DNA from: Pseudomaricurvus sp033283335
GTDB taxonomy: Bacteria; Pseudomonadota; Gammaproteobacteria; Pseudomonadales; Cellvibrionaceae
Assembly: GCA_033283335.1 (NCBI GenBank)
Contig: JAWMQP010000005.1
Span: forward strand, 62,001-126,000
Direction of reading: 5' to 3'
Length of the DNA stretch: 64,000 nt
Below the pieces are notes generated by a model. That model worked only from the letters and a program-made list of their open reading frames with translations. It was not told where the DNA came from and searched no databases. Shown here piece by piece: positions 44,230 through 52,514 of this stretch (positions are counted from its first letter, which is position 1; the number at the start of each line of letters is the position of its first letter). The position numbers and the translations under genes are program-made.

Positions 44230-45537
44230 TCAGACAGCCTTGCGCACATCATCAAAGTAATCCGACTCTTCCGGCATGCTGTCTTCTTTAGCACAGATTT
44301 CACGAACCGATTCTTCAACAATGTCGATACCTTTCTTCAAGTTCTCATCGCTGATGATGAGCGGACACAGGAACTTGATCACCTGATCATCGGCGCCACT
44401 GGTCTCGATAATCAGTCCTTTCTGGAAGCAGCGACGGGTAATTTTTGCCGCTAATTCACCATCGATACAGTTAATACCCTGGAACATACCGCGACCACGG
44501 GTAGTGAAGTTACCTTCCCCGTATTTCGCCACGATTTCCTCCAGCCGTTTGGATACGTATTCGCCTTTACGCTTAATCTCATTGGAGAACTTGTCATCTG
44601 CCCAGTAGTGGTCGATGGCCGCCTTGGCCGTCACAAACGCAAAGTTATTACCGCGGAAGGTGCCATTGTGCTCACCCGGCTTCCACTGATCGATTTCGGG
44701 GCGGAACAATACCACCGCAAACGGCAGGCCGTAGCCACCCAGAGACTTGGACATAGTGACAATGTCCGGTTTGATACCCGCCTCTTCAAAACTGAAGTAG
44801 GTACCGGTACGACCACAACCGGCCTGGATGTCGTCAACAATCAACAGAACATTGTGCTTCTTGCAAACTTTGTCCAGGTTGCGCAGCCACTCGATGCTGG
44901 CGGCATTGATACCACCCTCACCCTGTACGGTTTCGACGATCACCGCCGCTGGCAAATCGACACCACTGCTGGAATCCGACAGGACCTTATCCAGGTAGTA
45001 GGTAGTATCCACATCCTCACCCAGGTAACCATCAAACGGCATGCGGCTGGTACCGTGCAGGCTGGTGCCAGCTGCGCCACGGTGATGGGAGTTACCGGTG
45101 GCCGCCAGGGCACCCAGGCTCACACCGTGGAAACCGTTGGTGAAGGTAATGACGTTTTCACGACCAGTCACGTTACGCGCAAGCTTCAATGCCGCTTCAA
45201 CCGCGTTGGTTCCCGTAGGCCCGGTAAACTGCATAACGTAATCCAGGCCACGTGGCTTGAGAATTTTTTCGTTAAACGACTCCAGGAATTCGCCCTTGGC
45301 CTTGGTGTGCAGATCCAGACCGTGGGTAATGCCGTCACTGTTGATGTAGTCCAGCAATAACTCCTTGAAGATGGGGTTGTTGTGGCCATAGTTCAGGGTG
45401 CCGGCACCGGCCAGAAAATCCAGGTACTCATTGCCTTCGTGATCGTACAGGAACTCTCCTTTAGCCCGGTTGAATACCCGCGGAAAGGATCGCGCATACG
45501 ACTGCACTTCGGATTCAATCTCTTCAAAAATTTTCAT
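44230..45537 (-). CDS. ectB: Diaminobutyrate-2-oxoglutarate aminotransferase
   Basis: 435 residues, class III PLP aminotransferase. Pattern: FLDFLAGAGTLNYGHNNP, VMQFTGPTGTNAVEAALKLAR, LLIVDDIQAGCGRTGTYFSFEEAGIKPDIVTMSKSLGGYGLPFAV with the PLP-binding Lys in MSKSLGG (about residue 267). It turns aspartate semialdehyde plus glutamate into diaminobutyrate, the first ectoine step. GGAG precedes ATG; 48 bp after ectA. Confidence 0.97.
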   Translation of the reverse strand: MKIFEEIESEVQSYARSFPRVFNRAKGEFLYDHEGNEYLDFLAGAGTLNYGHNNPIFKELLLDYINSDGITHGLDLHTKAKGEFLESFNEKILKPRGLDYVMQFTGPTGTNAVEAALKLARNVTGRENVITFTNGFHGVSLGALAATGNSHHRGAAGTSLHGTSRMPFDGYLGEDVDTTYYLDKVLSDSSSGVDLPAAVIVETVQGEGGINAASIEWLRNLDKVCKKHNVLLIVDDIQAGCGRTGTYFSFEEAGIKPDIVTMSKSLGGYGLPFAVVLFRPEIDQWKPGEHNGTFRGNNFAFVTAKAAIDHYWADDKFSNEIKRKGEYVSKRLEEIVAKYGEGNFTTRGRGMFQGINCIDGELAAKITRRCFQKGLIIETSGADDQVIKFLCPLIISDENLKKGIDIVEESVREICAKEDSMPEESDYFDDVRKAV

Positions 45538-45585
45538 AATGGTTTCTCCGAGTCGATTAATTAATTCTTCAAATAAACTGTGGTT

Positions 45586-46080
45586 TTACACTTGGGAAAA
45601 AGGGCCTATTCTCACCAGCATTTCGGTGTCGTGCTGGCCCAGAAAGTGCCGCTCCTTATCAAACATGACCGAATGTTTGAGCGGTGCCTGCAAATGATTG
45701 GCAGCACTTTCAAACAAGGCCCAGGAAGCGCGGTTGTCTTCGGTAATGGTGGTTTCTAAATACTTCACTTCGGCACATCGTTGGCGCTGCAAGATGTGCA
45801 TAATCATCTTTCTGGCCAGGCCCCGTCCGCGGGCCGCCTCGCCTACCGCCACTTGCCATAAAAAATAGGTGTCGTCTCGGTCTGGCAAACAGTAGCCACT
45901 GACAAAACCCACCAGCTCACCATTCATCTCGGCGGCCGCCGACGTTGCGGCAAAGTGGCTGCAATGCAGCAAGTTGCAATAACTTGAGTTAGGGTCAAGC
46001 GGGGGGCATTCGGCCACCAGCCGATGGAGATGCATACCATCTTCAGCAACCGGTTCCCGCAGGGTAATTTCATCAGTCAC
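45586..46080 (-). CDS. ectA: Diaminobutyrate acetyltransferase
   Basis: 164 residues, GNAT fold. Motifs: LREPVAEDGMHLHRLVAECPPLDPNSSYCNLLHCSHFAATSAAA, acetyl-CoA binding WQVAVGEAARGRGLARKMI and LETTITEDNRASWALFESAA. It acetylates diaminobutyrate for EctC. GGAGG precedes ATG. First gene of the ect operon; the promoter region carries an EctR-type operator. Confidence 0.96.
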   Translation of the reverse strand: MTDEITLREPVAEDGMHLHRLVAECPPLDPNSSYCNLLHCSHFAATSAAAEMNGELVGFVSGYCLPDRDDTYFLWQVAVGEAARGRGLARKMIMHILQRQRCAEVKYLETTITEDNRASWALFESAANHLQAPLKHSVMFDKERHFLGQHDTEMLVRIGPFSQV

Positions 46081-46278
46081 AACTGCCTCCGTTGTCGAGT
46101 GTTCAGGGTTCTATACAGAAACCCAATTACAATTAAATTACACAACTAATATTTCCACATCTAAACATTATTTTTGACAAAACAGATCACAAATATCAAT
46201 TTTGGACAAATAACCGCCGTATACCGTCAAATAACGGCAAAATGAGTAATTTAACGCCAACGATTGATTAGATGTCTA

Positions 46279-46296
46279 AATATAGTACACTAAATA
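46279..46296. promoter_or_regulatory. EctR-type operator (TATTTAGTGTACTATATT on minus strand)
   Basis: An 18-bp pseudo-palindrome, 8 + 2 + 8 bases, nearly identical to the EctR1 box I recall from Methylomicrobium (TATTTAGT-GT-ACTATATA). It covers the predicted -10 of ectA, so binding of EctR should block transcription. The operator lies about 140 bp from the ectR start. Confidence 0.72.
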
Positions 46297-46310
46297 TTCT
46301 GTTTGTCCAA
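46282..46310 (-). promoter_or_regulatory. Predicted ectA promoter
   Basis: On the minus strand TTGGAC (46305-46310) and TACTAT (46282-46287) are 17 bp apart, about 200 bp before ectA. The -10 lies inside the EctR-type box. Confidence 0.5.
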
Positions 46311-46433
46311 ATTGCTTAATTAGCAGGCATTAATTTATGTGCAAAGCTCTTCAGAAAACGCTGGTCCCACTGACACCCTCAACAGAGGACCTGCGCCAGC
46401 CACTCTCAGCCGGCAAGAAGGAGGAATAAGCGA

Positions 46434-47066
46434 ATGGATAAAGTCATCGGCGACTGGGCAGCCGCCATGTATAATCTGCCACTGAATCGCAGCAGCAGAG
46501 AAAAGTTCTTGAACAGCATAGAAGAAGTGTTAGTGGCGTTACGCCGGGTAATCCGCGCCACCGACCTGCACTCCAAGCACCTGGCCAAAACCACCGGTTT
46601 GACGGCGCCACAAATTCTGCTGTTACAGACTATCCGCGATAAAGGAGAAGTCACCATTGGCGAAATTGCTTCAGAAATGAGCCTCAGCCAGGCAACCGTG
46701 ACCACCATTATCGACCGTCTTGAAAAGCGTCAGCTGGTGTTTCGGGAACGCTCGAAGGAAGATAAGCGCAAAGTGCACGCCTACCTGACGGATGAGGCCT
46801 ATAACACACTGAAAGAAGCCCCCATCCCCCTGCAGGATCATTTCGCCCGCCAATTTGGCGATCTTCAGGAATGGGAGCAGACGATGATCATTTCATCCCT
46901 GCAACGGGTGGCACAGATGATGGACGCCCAGCACATTGATGCCTCACCGGTACTGGATGTCGGCTTGCTGGACCGCCAGGACACGGTGATCGATAAACTG
47001 GCAGCCTACCAGGACAAAACCGACCACCAGAACAGCGTCGACAAACACAACAAGGCCGCCAAATAA
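46434..47066 (+). CDS. ectR: EctR, MarR-family regulator of ectoine synthesis
   Basis: 210 residues. Winged helix of the MarR type: LTAPQILLLQTIRDKGEVTIGEIASEMSLSQATVTTIIDRLEKRQLVFRERSKEDKRKVHAYLT (about 60-122). The N-terminal helix and the C-terminal extension (about 150-210, polar, Asp/Gln/Lys-rich) are typical of EctR. GGAGG precedes ATG. Divergent from ectA, the arrangement known for EctR1 of halophilic methylotrophs, where it represses ect and its own gene. Confidence 0.92.
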   Translation: MDKVIGDWAAAMYNLPLNRSSREKFLNSIEEVLVALRRVIRATDLHSKHLAKTTGLTAPQILLLQTIRDKGEVTIGEIASEMSLSQATVTTIIDRLEKRQLVFRERSKEDKRKVHAYLTDEAYNTLKEAPIPLQDHFARQFGDLQEWEQTMIISSLQRVAQMMDAQHIDASPVLDVGLLDRQDTVIDKLAAYQDKTDHQNSVDKHNKAAK

Positions 47067-47077
47067 AATCGGCGGCC
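47054..47077. terminator. Hairpin between convergent ectR and the carboxylesterase gene
   Basis: GGCCGCC and GGCGGCC close a 10-base loop across the ectR stop. T tracts are weak on both sides, so this is only a candidate bidirectional terminator. Confidence 0.45.
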
Positions 47078-47085
47078 TGATGCGG

Positions 47086-48657
47086 TCACGACCCCAACAA
47101 CGCCGACCACAAGCCGCACTGGTGAACGTCGGCGAAATCATTTATGACCTCGGCGCCTCCCGGCTGCAGCGACTGCGTCAGGTGGTAATTGGCCCCGTAG
47201 CGAATCCATAACGGCGCCCCGGATAAATTCGGTGAGCCGTATTTGGCAAAACTGGTCCAGTAACGCACCATCTCATCCGACAGTGCTCGCTGAGCAGGAT
47301 CCAACCCCACGCCCTGGGGATTGCCGCCCGTTCCCATCAAATACTGGATTTCTGAACTGTGGTAAGCACCGTAGGGAAAAGAGACCGGTGGCAAGCTAGT
47401 GGGGGCCTGCGGGTCGTTGAACTCATAGGCGTAGGTCGTGACGTACTCTGACAACCGCTGGATCGACGACAAGCCATTGCAGGCAAACAGAAAATCAGTT
47501 CCCAGTGCGCTCAACGCCTGCCCCGGCGTTGGGTAATTCACCAGCGGGTAGTAAGCCGCAACCGCAGGCACGGCCTCAACGGGAATACCGGAGCCGGCTA
47601 TGGCGCTAAGGTAGTTTTCGGCCGTCACCGGTGTGCCGAGAAAATCGTTGTTGAGAGCCACAAACAGGCTGTATTCGTCCCGTGTTGTGCCCTGCATCAC
47701 CGGCACCCGGTTAAACTGTCCAGTGGACAGAGCAGCGCTCATCGTCTGCGGCAGAACCCGTCCATCCACAATCGGCAACCACCCCAAAGGGCCGGGATCC
47801 TGATGGGCAAGCACCTGCTCAACCGGCAGGCTTCTCAGGCAGCTCAAACTCTGGTCGGGACAACCCATGGCAGCCGCCAACCCCAACCCCAAATACTCCC
47901 ACTGCGACAAGGTTGGCGGCGACAGGGCGTAGGCCCCGCTCTGAATGATCGCGCGCTGGAACAACCCCTCGGCCAACGGCGACGCCAGCTGGGCGTGCAC
48001 ACTCAAACCGCCGGCCGATTCGCCAAACAGGGTGACATTGTTCGGATCGCCACCAAAGCGGCTGATGTGACGCTGCACCCACTGCAACGCGGCTCGCTGA
48101 TCCATCAACCCGTAATTACCCGAAGCCCCACCGCCCTCAGCTGACATCGCCGGATGCGCCATAAACCCCAACGCCCCCAGTCGATAATTGATGGTGACCA
48201 CCACCACCCCTTGTTCGACCAGGCGCTCCGGACTGTAACTGTGGCTTTCACCGTAAGTGAAAGCGCCGCCGTGAATCCACACCATGACCGGCAACTTGTG
48301 ACGGCGCCCCAAGCCGGCAAACCGCTTGCGCTTAGGCTGAAAGACATTCAGATATAGACAATCCTCCGACAGACTTGACTGACCAAAGCTTGAGGAAGCC
48401 TGGGGGCAGCCTGAAGCCACCTTGGTCGCCACTAAATCATCGGGAAGGTCTAGCAGACTGGGTGGTTGCCAACGCCGTTCTCCTACGGGTGGTTCAGCGT
48501 AGGGGATTCCCAGATATTTAACCCCATAGTCCGTCTCCACCCCGACTATGACGCCTCGGCCCGTATCGATCTCGGTCGCCGCCAGCGCCACCAAACTGCA
48601 CAACATCAGGGCGCCACTGCAGACGAGCTTCGCTACCTTGCGATTCAATGTATTCAT
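47086..48657 (-). CDS. Type-B carboxylesterase, exported
   Basis: 523 residues. Signal peptide (1-27, VALAA). Carboxylesterase/cholinesterase family: YLGIPYAEPPVGERRWQPP, EDCLYLNVFQP, oxyanion site VMVWIHGGAFTYG, nucleophile Ser about 213 in G-E-S-A-G-G, followed by Glu and His of the triad. Works on carboxylic esters in the periplasm or outside. GGAA precedes ATG. Could act with the polyesterase encoded about 4 kb away, by cleaving soluble oligomers such as MHET-like esters, but that is inference. No lid or tannase (MHETase) features are seen. Confidence 0.92.
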   Translation of the reverse strand: MNTLNRKVAKLVCSGALMLCSLVALAATEIDTGRGVIVGVETDYGVKYLGIPYAEPPVGERRWQPPSLLDLPDDLVATKVASGCPQASSSFGQSSLSEDCLYLNVFQPKRKRFAGLGRRHKLPVMVWIHGGAFTYGESHSYSPERLVEQGVVVVTINYRLGALGFMAHPAMSAEGGGASGNYGLMDQRAALQWVQRHISRFGGDPNNVTLFGESAGGLSVHAQLASPLAEGLFQRAIIQSGAYALSPPTLSQWEYLGLGLAAAMGCPDQSLSCLRSLPVEQVLAHQDPGPLGWLPIVDGRVLPQTMSAALSTGQFNRVPVMQGTTRDEYSLFVALNNDFLGTPVTAENYLSAIAGSGIPVEAVPAVAAYYPLVNYPTPGQALSALGTDFLFACNGLSSIQRLSEYVTTYAYEFNDPQAPTSLPPVSFPYGAYHSSEIQYLMGTGGNPQGVGLDPAQRALSDEMVRYWTSFAKYGSPNLSGAPLWIRYGANYHLTQSLQPGGAEVINDFADVHQCGLWSALLGS

Positions 48658-48816
48658 GTTCTTGGTTCCTTGCCAAACGATTCCAGTGCGTCACCCTCTG
48701 GTAACGCCGTTCAGTTTGACAGAAACCGCAGCAGGCCTATGTCTGAAAACGTACAACCCCGAGCACGGTATTGCCGCCGGGGAAACACTTGTATCTAACG
48801 GGACTGCTCTCAGGCA

Positions 48817-50562
48817 TCACACCGTAAACTGAGCAACCAGGCGGGACATTTCATCGACACTGTTATTCATTTGTGCCCCCAGCTGCCGATTGTGATTGAC
48901 GGCCTCCAGGGTATCGCGGGATGAACTGGCAATCTTCTGACTGCTTTCGGCAATTTCGTGGGTGGTACAGGTTTGCTGCTCAACCGCCGTGGAAATTTCC
49001 AGATTGGTTTTGGTAATTGTCTCCACATGCAGCCCCACCTCGCCAAACACCCCATTGGCATCCGATGCGGTCTCGATACAACGGCCGGAATTCTTCAACC
49101 CTTCATCCATAGCCCGGACCGCCTGCGCTGTGCCCTGCTGCAAATTATCAATAATGTCACGAATTTCCATGGTGGATTGCTGGGTGCGCTGTGCCAGACT
49201 GCGAACCTCGTCGGCGACGACAGCAAATCCACGCCCCTGTTCGCCGGCACGGGCAGCCTCAATAGCGGCGTTTAAGGCCAACAGATTGGTTTGTTCGGAT
49301 ATGCCGCCTATCACATCCAGGACATCGGCCACTCGCACACTGAACGCTTGCATCGATTGCACATCCTGCTGCGCGCACTGCAGAGTGGCCACCAGGCTGC
49401 TAATGGATTCAATATTCAAATTCATACTGACCTGGGCCTGCTGCACCGAGGCTTCCGCCGCGCAGACCACTTCGGAAGAGGTGCGGGTTCTTACTGCCAC
49501 CTCACCGAAAGAAGCTGACAACTCATTGGTGGCACTGGCCAGCATTTCCGTTTCCAGCAGCTGGGCATCGGAACGCTGTAGCGTGGTCTCCATGGTTTGT
49601 GCCATGGCCTGGGCATTGGCCAGCACCTCCGCATTGGTAACTGACACCTGCCGCACAATGCCAGCCACCTTTTCGACAAAACAGTTAAAGGCCTCAGAAA
49701 ACTGCGCCAGTTCATTGCGGCCCACCACGTCCAGCCGGCGCGTCAAATCGCCGGAACCCTGGGAAATATCCGTCATCAGGGCAACGCAGTTCCGCAACGG
49801 CTTGACGATGGAACCGGAGATCAACCAGGCTGCCATCAAAATCACGGCGATAATGACCAGCGCCACCAGCGCCATATCCGTCACCCAGCTGTACAAGGAT
49901 TCGCGTTCATCCTGCCGGTAGACGCCGGTAAAAATCACCCAATCCCAAGGCGCAAAGTAGGCACCGTAGGATGTTTTCAGCTCGGCATTGACGGGGAGAT
50001 TAGTATCCGTGGTGCGCCGCACCACCGGCAGGTTTTCTTCCGGTTCGTAGTAGAAATAGTAATCGACAAAACCACTCAAGGACTGAGAATACTGCTCCCT
50101 GAGAATATCCAGCGTACTGTACGTGGGTCCTCCCAACCCCAACCTTATCCCCAGCCGCAGCTTACTCTCGCGATCGTAGTCCGCTGCGGCTTGCACCTCC
50201 TCCGGGCTATCGTCGGACTGCACTTGAGGCACAGCCGGATGGGCGACCAGAAAACCGTGACTGGCGTTGTAAGCGTAATAGTAATTGCGCTCCCCCAGGG
50301 CTTGATTGTAGAGCGCCAGCTTGGCCAGCTTTTTGGCTTCCGGCTCAGTCAGTTGCCCGCTCTCAGACAGCTGGTGAAAAAAGTCCAGCGTCTTGATCGC
50401 CGACTCAGTCAGCTTGATGTACTCGGACTGTTTGAGATCCAGAAATTGCTCCTGCGCCTTGTTGACGGCTGCACTGGCCATGGCCATCAACCCCAACACA
50501 CCAATGCCCACCAACACCCAAATCCGCTGACGAATCGACAACCGCTGCAACACCGGCGCCAT
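48817..50562 (-). CDS. Methyl-accepting chemotaxis protein with single Cache sensor
   Basis: 581 residues. TM1 (about 11-30), a single-Cache type domain (about 40-215, with YYYAYNASHGFLVAHPAVPQVQ and AYFAPWDWVIFTGVYRQD), TM2 (about 228-250), HAMP and signalling hairpin containing GISEQTNLLALNAAIEAARAGEQGRGFAVVADEVRSLAQRTQ. Cache domains of this sCache_2 kind often bind short carboxylates, but no ligand is proven. It is probably a monocistronic gene. GGGAGGG precedes ATG. Confidence 0.95.
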   Translation of the reverse strand: MAPVLQRLSIRQRIWVLVGIGVLGLMAMASAAVNKAQEQFLDLKQSEYIKLTESAIKTLDFFHQLSESGQLTEPEAKKLAKLALYNQALGERNYYYAYNASHGFLVAHPAVPQVQSDDSPEEVQAAADYDRESKLRLGIRLGLGGPTYSTLDILREQYSQSLSGFVDYYFYYEPEENLPVVRRTTDTNLPVNAELKTSYGAYFAPWDWVIFTGVYRQDERESLYSWVTDMALVALVIIAVILMAAWLISGSIVKPLRNCVALMTDISQGSGDLTRRLDVVGRNELAQFSEAFNCFVEKVAGIVRQVSVTNAEVLANAQAMAQTMETTLQRSDAQLLETEMLASATNELSASFGEVAVRTRTSSEVVCAAEASVQQAQVSMNLNIESISSLVATLQCAQQDVQSMQAFSVRVADVLDVIGGISEQTNLLALNAAIEAARAGEQGRGFAVVADEVRSLAQRTQQSTMEIRDIIDNLQQGTAQAVRAMDEGLKNSGRCIETASDANGVFGEVGLHVETITKTNLEISTAVEQQTCTTHEIAESSQKIASSSRDTLEAVNHNRQLGAQMNNSVDEMSRLVAQFTV

Positions 50563-50673
50563 ACACCCTCCCGCTCAATTAGAATTATTATGCAATCACT
50601 GCCTACACAGACACCTGAAGCGTATCTTTATCTGTCAGGACTACCTGTTAAGCTATCGGCCAGCAACCACAAT

Positions 50674-50747
50674 GCTTGACCCCCATAACAAGGCTTGACC
50701 CCCATAACAAGGCTTGACCCCCATAACAAGGCTTGACCGCCATAGAG
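50674..50747. repeat. 19-bp tandem repeat (GCTTGACCCCCATAACAAG) x about 3.9 upstream of oxyR
   Basis: Units at 50674-50692, 50693-50711 and 50712-50730 are identical; a fourth, degenerate copy runs to 50747. It lies in the 314-bp gap between the chemoreceptor gene and oxyR. No gene is seen in that gap. The rest is AT-rich with possible -10 elements but no clear promoter. Confidence 0.92.
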
Positions 50748-50876
50748 ACTCCAGAGCCCGCGCTTAGAATGCACATCATTAAGACCACCTATTCCTATAA
50801 TAAACAGATCTAATTAGGGCTAGATCGGTAATAGCAGTAAAGTAAACTCCTCTTATACACTTAGCCGTTTAACGCC

Positions 50877-51779
50877 ATGATCAAATTACGAGATCTGCAA
50901 TACCTGGTTGCCATCGATGAGCACAAGCACTTCGGTCGCGCAGCCGAGGCCTGTTTTGTCAGCCAACCCACTCTCAGTGGGCAAATTATGAAACTGGAAG
51001 ACCAGTTATCGCTGCAGTTGGTCGAACGCCACCGCCGCAGCGTGATGCTGACTCCGGCCGGCGAGACCCTGGTAGAGAAAGCCCGCAAGGTACTGCGCGC
51101 GGCGGAAGAGTTCGAATCCAGCGCCAAATCCCTGCTCGATCCCCTGGCCGGCGACTTGCACGTGGGACTGATCCCCACCCTGGCCCCCTATTTACTGCCC
51201 CACATCATGGGCCAACTGCACCAGGCCCTGCCCAACATCCAGTTTTATCTGCACGAAAACAAAACCCAGGAGCTTTTGCGCGAGCTCAACAACGGCAAAC
51301 TCGATTTGCTGGTACTGCCCTATCTGGAAGAGATGGATCAGTTCGAACGCTATGATCTGTTTGACGAGGAGCTGGTGCTGGCCACCCCATCTCATCATCC
51401 CCTGGCAAGTCAGGACGCTGTCGGACTGGAGGACCTGCAGGGCCAGCAGATTCTCACCCTGGAAGACGGCCACTGCCTGCGTGATCAGGCGTTAGGTTAC
51501 TGTTTTACCGCCGGAGCAAACGAGGACAACCGCTTTCAAGCCACCAGTCTGGAAACCCTGCGTTATATGGTCGCCAGTGGCCTGGGCATCACCCTGCTGC
51601 CCAAGTTGGCAACCCTGAACCTGCCACCGGACAGGGCGCTGACCTACATCCCCTTCCGCCAACCCGCCCCGACCCGTCAGATCAGCCTGCTGATTCGCCC
51701 CAATTACTCCCGTATGGAAGCGGTAAGGGCCGTGGTCGGCTCACTGCGCAAATCACTGGCACAGCTGAACTCGCTCTGA
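50877..51779 (+). CDS. oxyR: OxyR, peroxide-sensing LysR regulator
   Basis: 300 residues. N-terminal winged helix (LRDLQYLVAIDEHKHFGRAAEACFVSQPTLSGQIMKLED) and regulatory domain with the redox pair Cys200 and Cys209 in LTLEDGHCLRDQALGYC, the same spacing as Cys199/Cys208 of E. coli OxyR. It senses H2O2 by disulfide formation and activates katG and peroxidase genes. The surrounding ATSLETLRYMVASGLGITLLP is also typical. Not next to katG here (which is 29 kb away). A hairpin (AGGCCC/GGGCCT, 51790-51811) follows the stop. Confidence 0.96.
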   Translation: MIKLRDLQYLVAIDEHKHFGRAAEACFVSQPTLSGQIMKLEDQLSLQLVERHRRSVMLTPAGETLVEKARKVLRAAEEFESSAKSLLDPLAGDLHVGLIPTLAPYLLPHIMGQLHQALPNIQFYLHENKTQELLRELNNGKLDLLVLPYLEEMDQFERYDLFDEELVLATPSHHPLASQDAVGLEDLQGQQILTLEDGHCLRDQALGYCFTAGANEDNRFQATSLETLRYMVASGLGITLLPKLATLNLPPDRALTYIPFRQPAPTRQISLLIRPNYSRMEAVRAVVGSLRKSLAQLNSL

Positions 51780-51879
51780 ACCTAAGCCCAGGCCCAGCAT
51801 TTGCCGGGCCTATCAAAAAGTCACTTATCAACGGTTTTGCCTATAAATGAGATTGGCAGTTCCAATTTCTAAAGCTCAA

Positions 51880-51900
51880 AAATAAGAATTATTCTTATTT
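51880..51900. promoter_or_regulatory. Perfect 21-bp palindrome upstream of the DUF2061 gene
   Basis: AAATAAGAAT-T-ATTCTTATTT, a 10-bp perfect inverted repeat about one base. It agrees with the Fur box consensus at about 12 of 19 positions. It lies 45 bp before the DUF2061 start, at promoter distance. Function unproved; Fur or another dimeric repressor. Confidence 0.5.
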
Positions 51901-51944
51901 CCAACCTTTAGACCTAATCTTCAATGAGACAAGGAACTGACCTT

Positions 51945-52148
51945 ATGTTGAAGCCAATCACTTTCACCCTGATGCACTTCTGTATTGCCTTCACCGTGGC
52001 TTACCTGCTCTCCGGCAGTTGGGCCGTGGGAGGTGCCATCGCCCTGATTGAACCCCTGGTCAACAGTGTGGGCTATGTGTTTCATGAAAAAGCCTGGGAG
52101 CGCCTGAACAACCGACGCCAGCAGACCGGGACCGCTATGCCGGCTTGA
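51945..52148 (+). CDS. Small DUF2061 membrane protein
   Basis: 67 residues from ATG 51945, preceded by AAGGAA. Two membrane segments (about 4-24, ITFTLMHFCIAFTVAYLLSG, and 26-42, WAVGGAIALIEPLVNSVGYVF), then a cytoplasmic FHEKAWERLNNRRQQ tail. The family (DUF2061) includes small predicted membrane proteins of unknown role. Alone between oxyR and the polyesterase. Confidence 0.85.
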   Translation: MLKPITFTLMHFCIAFTVAYLLSGSWAVGGAIALIEPLVNSVGYVFHEKAWERLNNRRQQTGTAMPA

Positions 52149-52158
52149 GTGAAACTGC

Positions 52159-52190
52159 CTGGGTGGGTATCCCTGGGCACCCAGTTTATT
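52159..52190 (+). terminator. Rho-independent terminator of the DUF2061 gene
   Basis: CTGGGTG (52159-52165) pairs with CACCCAG (52178-52184), with an inner GGG/CCC, followed by TTTATTT. It begins 11 bp after the stop. Confidence 0.8.
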
Positions 52191-52514
52191 TCGTACAAGC
52201 TGACTCTGTTTCAATATGCTTCGCGCTTTGTGTGAAGCGCCCGATTGTTTTTCCACACCGCTGACACTCAAAACCACACCGCCTTCGCGCTTGTATGAAT
52301 TGGGTTTTCTCGACCATTGCGAGCGAATAACACAGTTGCTAGTTTTCTCGTGCGACGCAAATTTATAGTGGAAAGCCCGTATAAACCGTAAGAAGTTACA
52401 TCAGTTTCCAGTTTTTGAGAGAAGTGGGTTTCTGATGCCGGGCTTGTGGTAACCATGTGCGATGAGCGTTGCAACCACACTCTAACAATAACGAATTACT
52501 CGGATGGAAACTCT
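52191..52514. other. 324-bp leader region of the polyesterase gene
   Basis: No credible gene is seen. It must hold the promoter of the polyesterase. GGATGGAAA lies 5 bp before ATG 52515 as the ribosome site. An in-frame ATG at 52446 would add 23 polar residues before the leader and is rejected. Confidence 0.5.

Larger units (their letters stand above)
46201..46311. repeat. Distant inverted repeat in the ectA-ectR intergenic region
   Basis: TTTGGACAAA (46201-46210) and its complement TTTGTCCAAA (46302-46311) lie 91 bp apart in the 353-bp gap. The second copy contains the proposed ectA -35, the first could serve as another -35 or looping site. The rest of the gap is AT-rich and contains no gene. 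Confidence 0.5.

Noticed and set aside
50674..50747. Possible CRISPR array from 19-bp repeats
   Set aside because: The units abut with no spacers and there are no cas genes; they are a simple tandem duplication.
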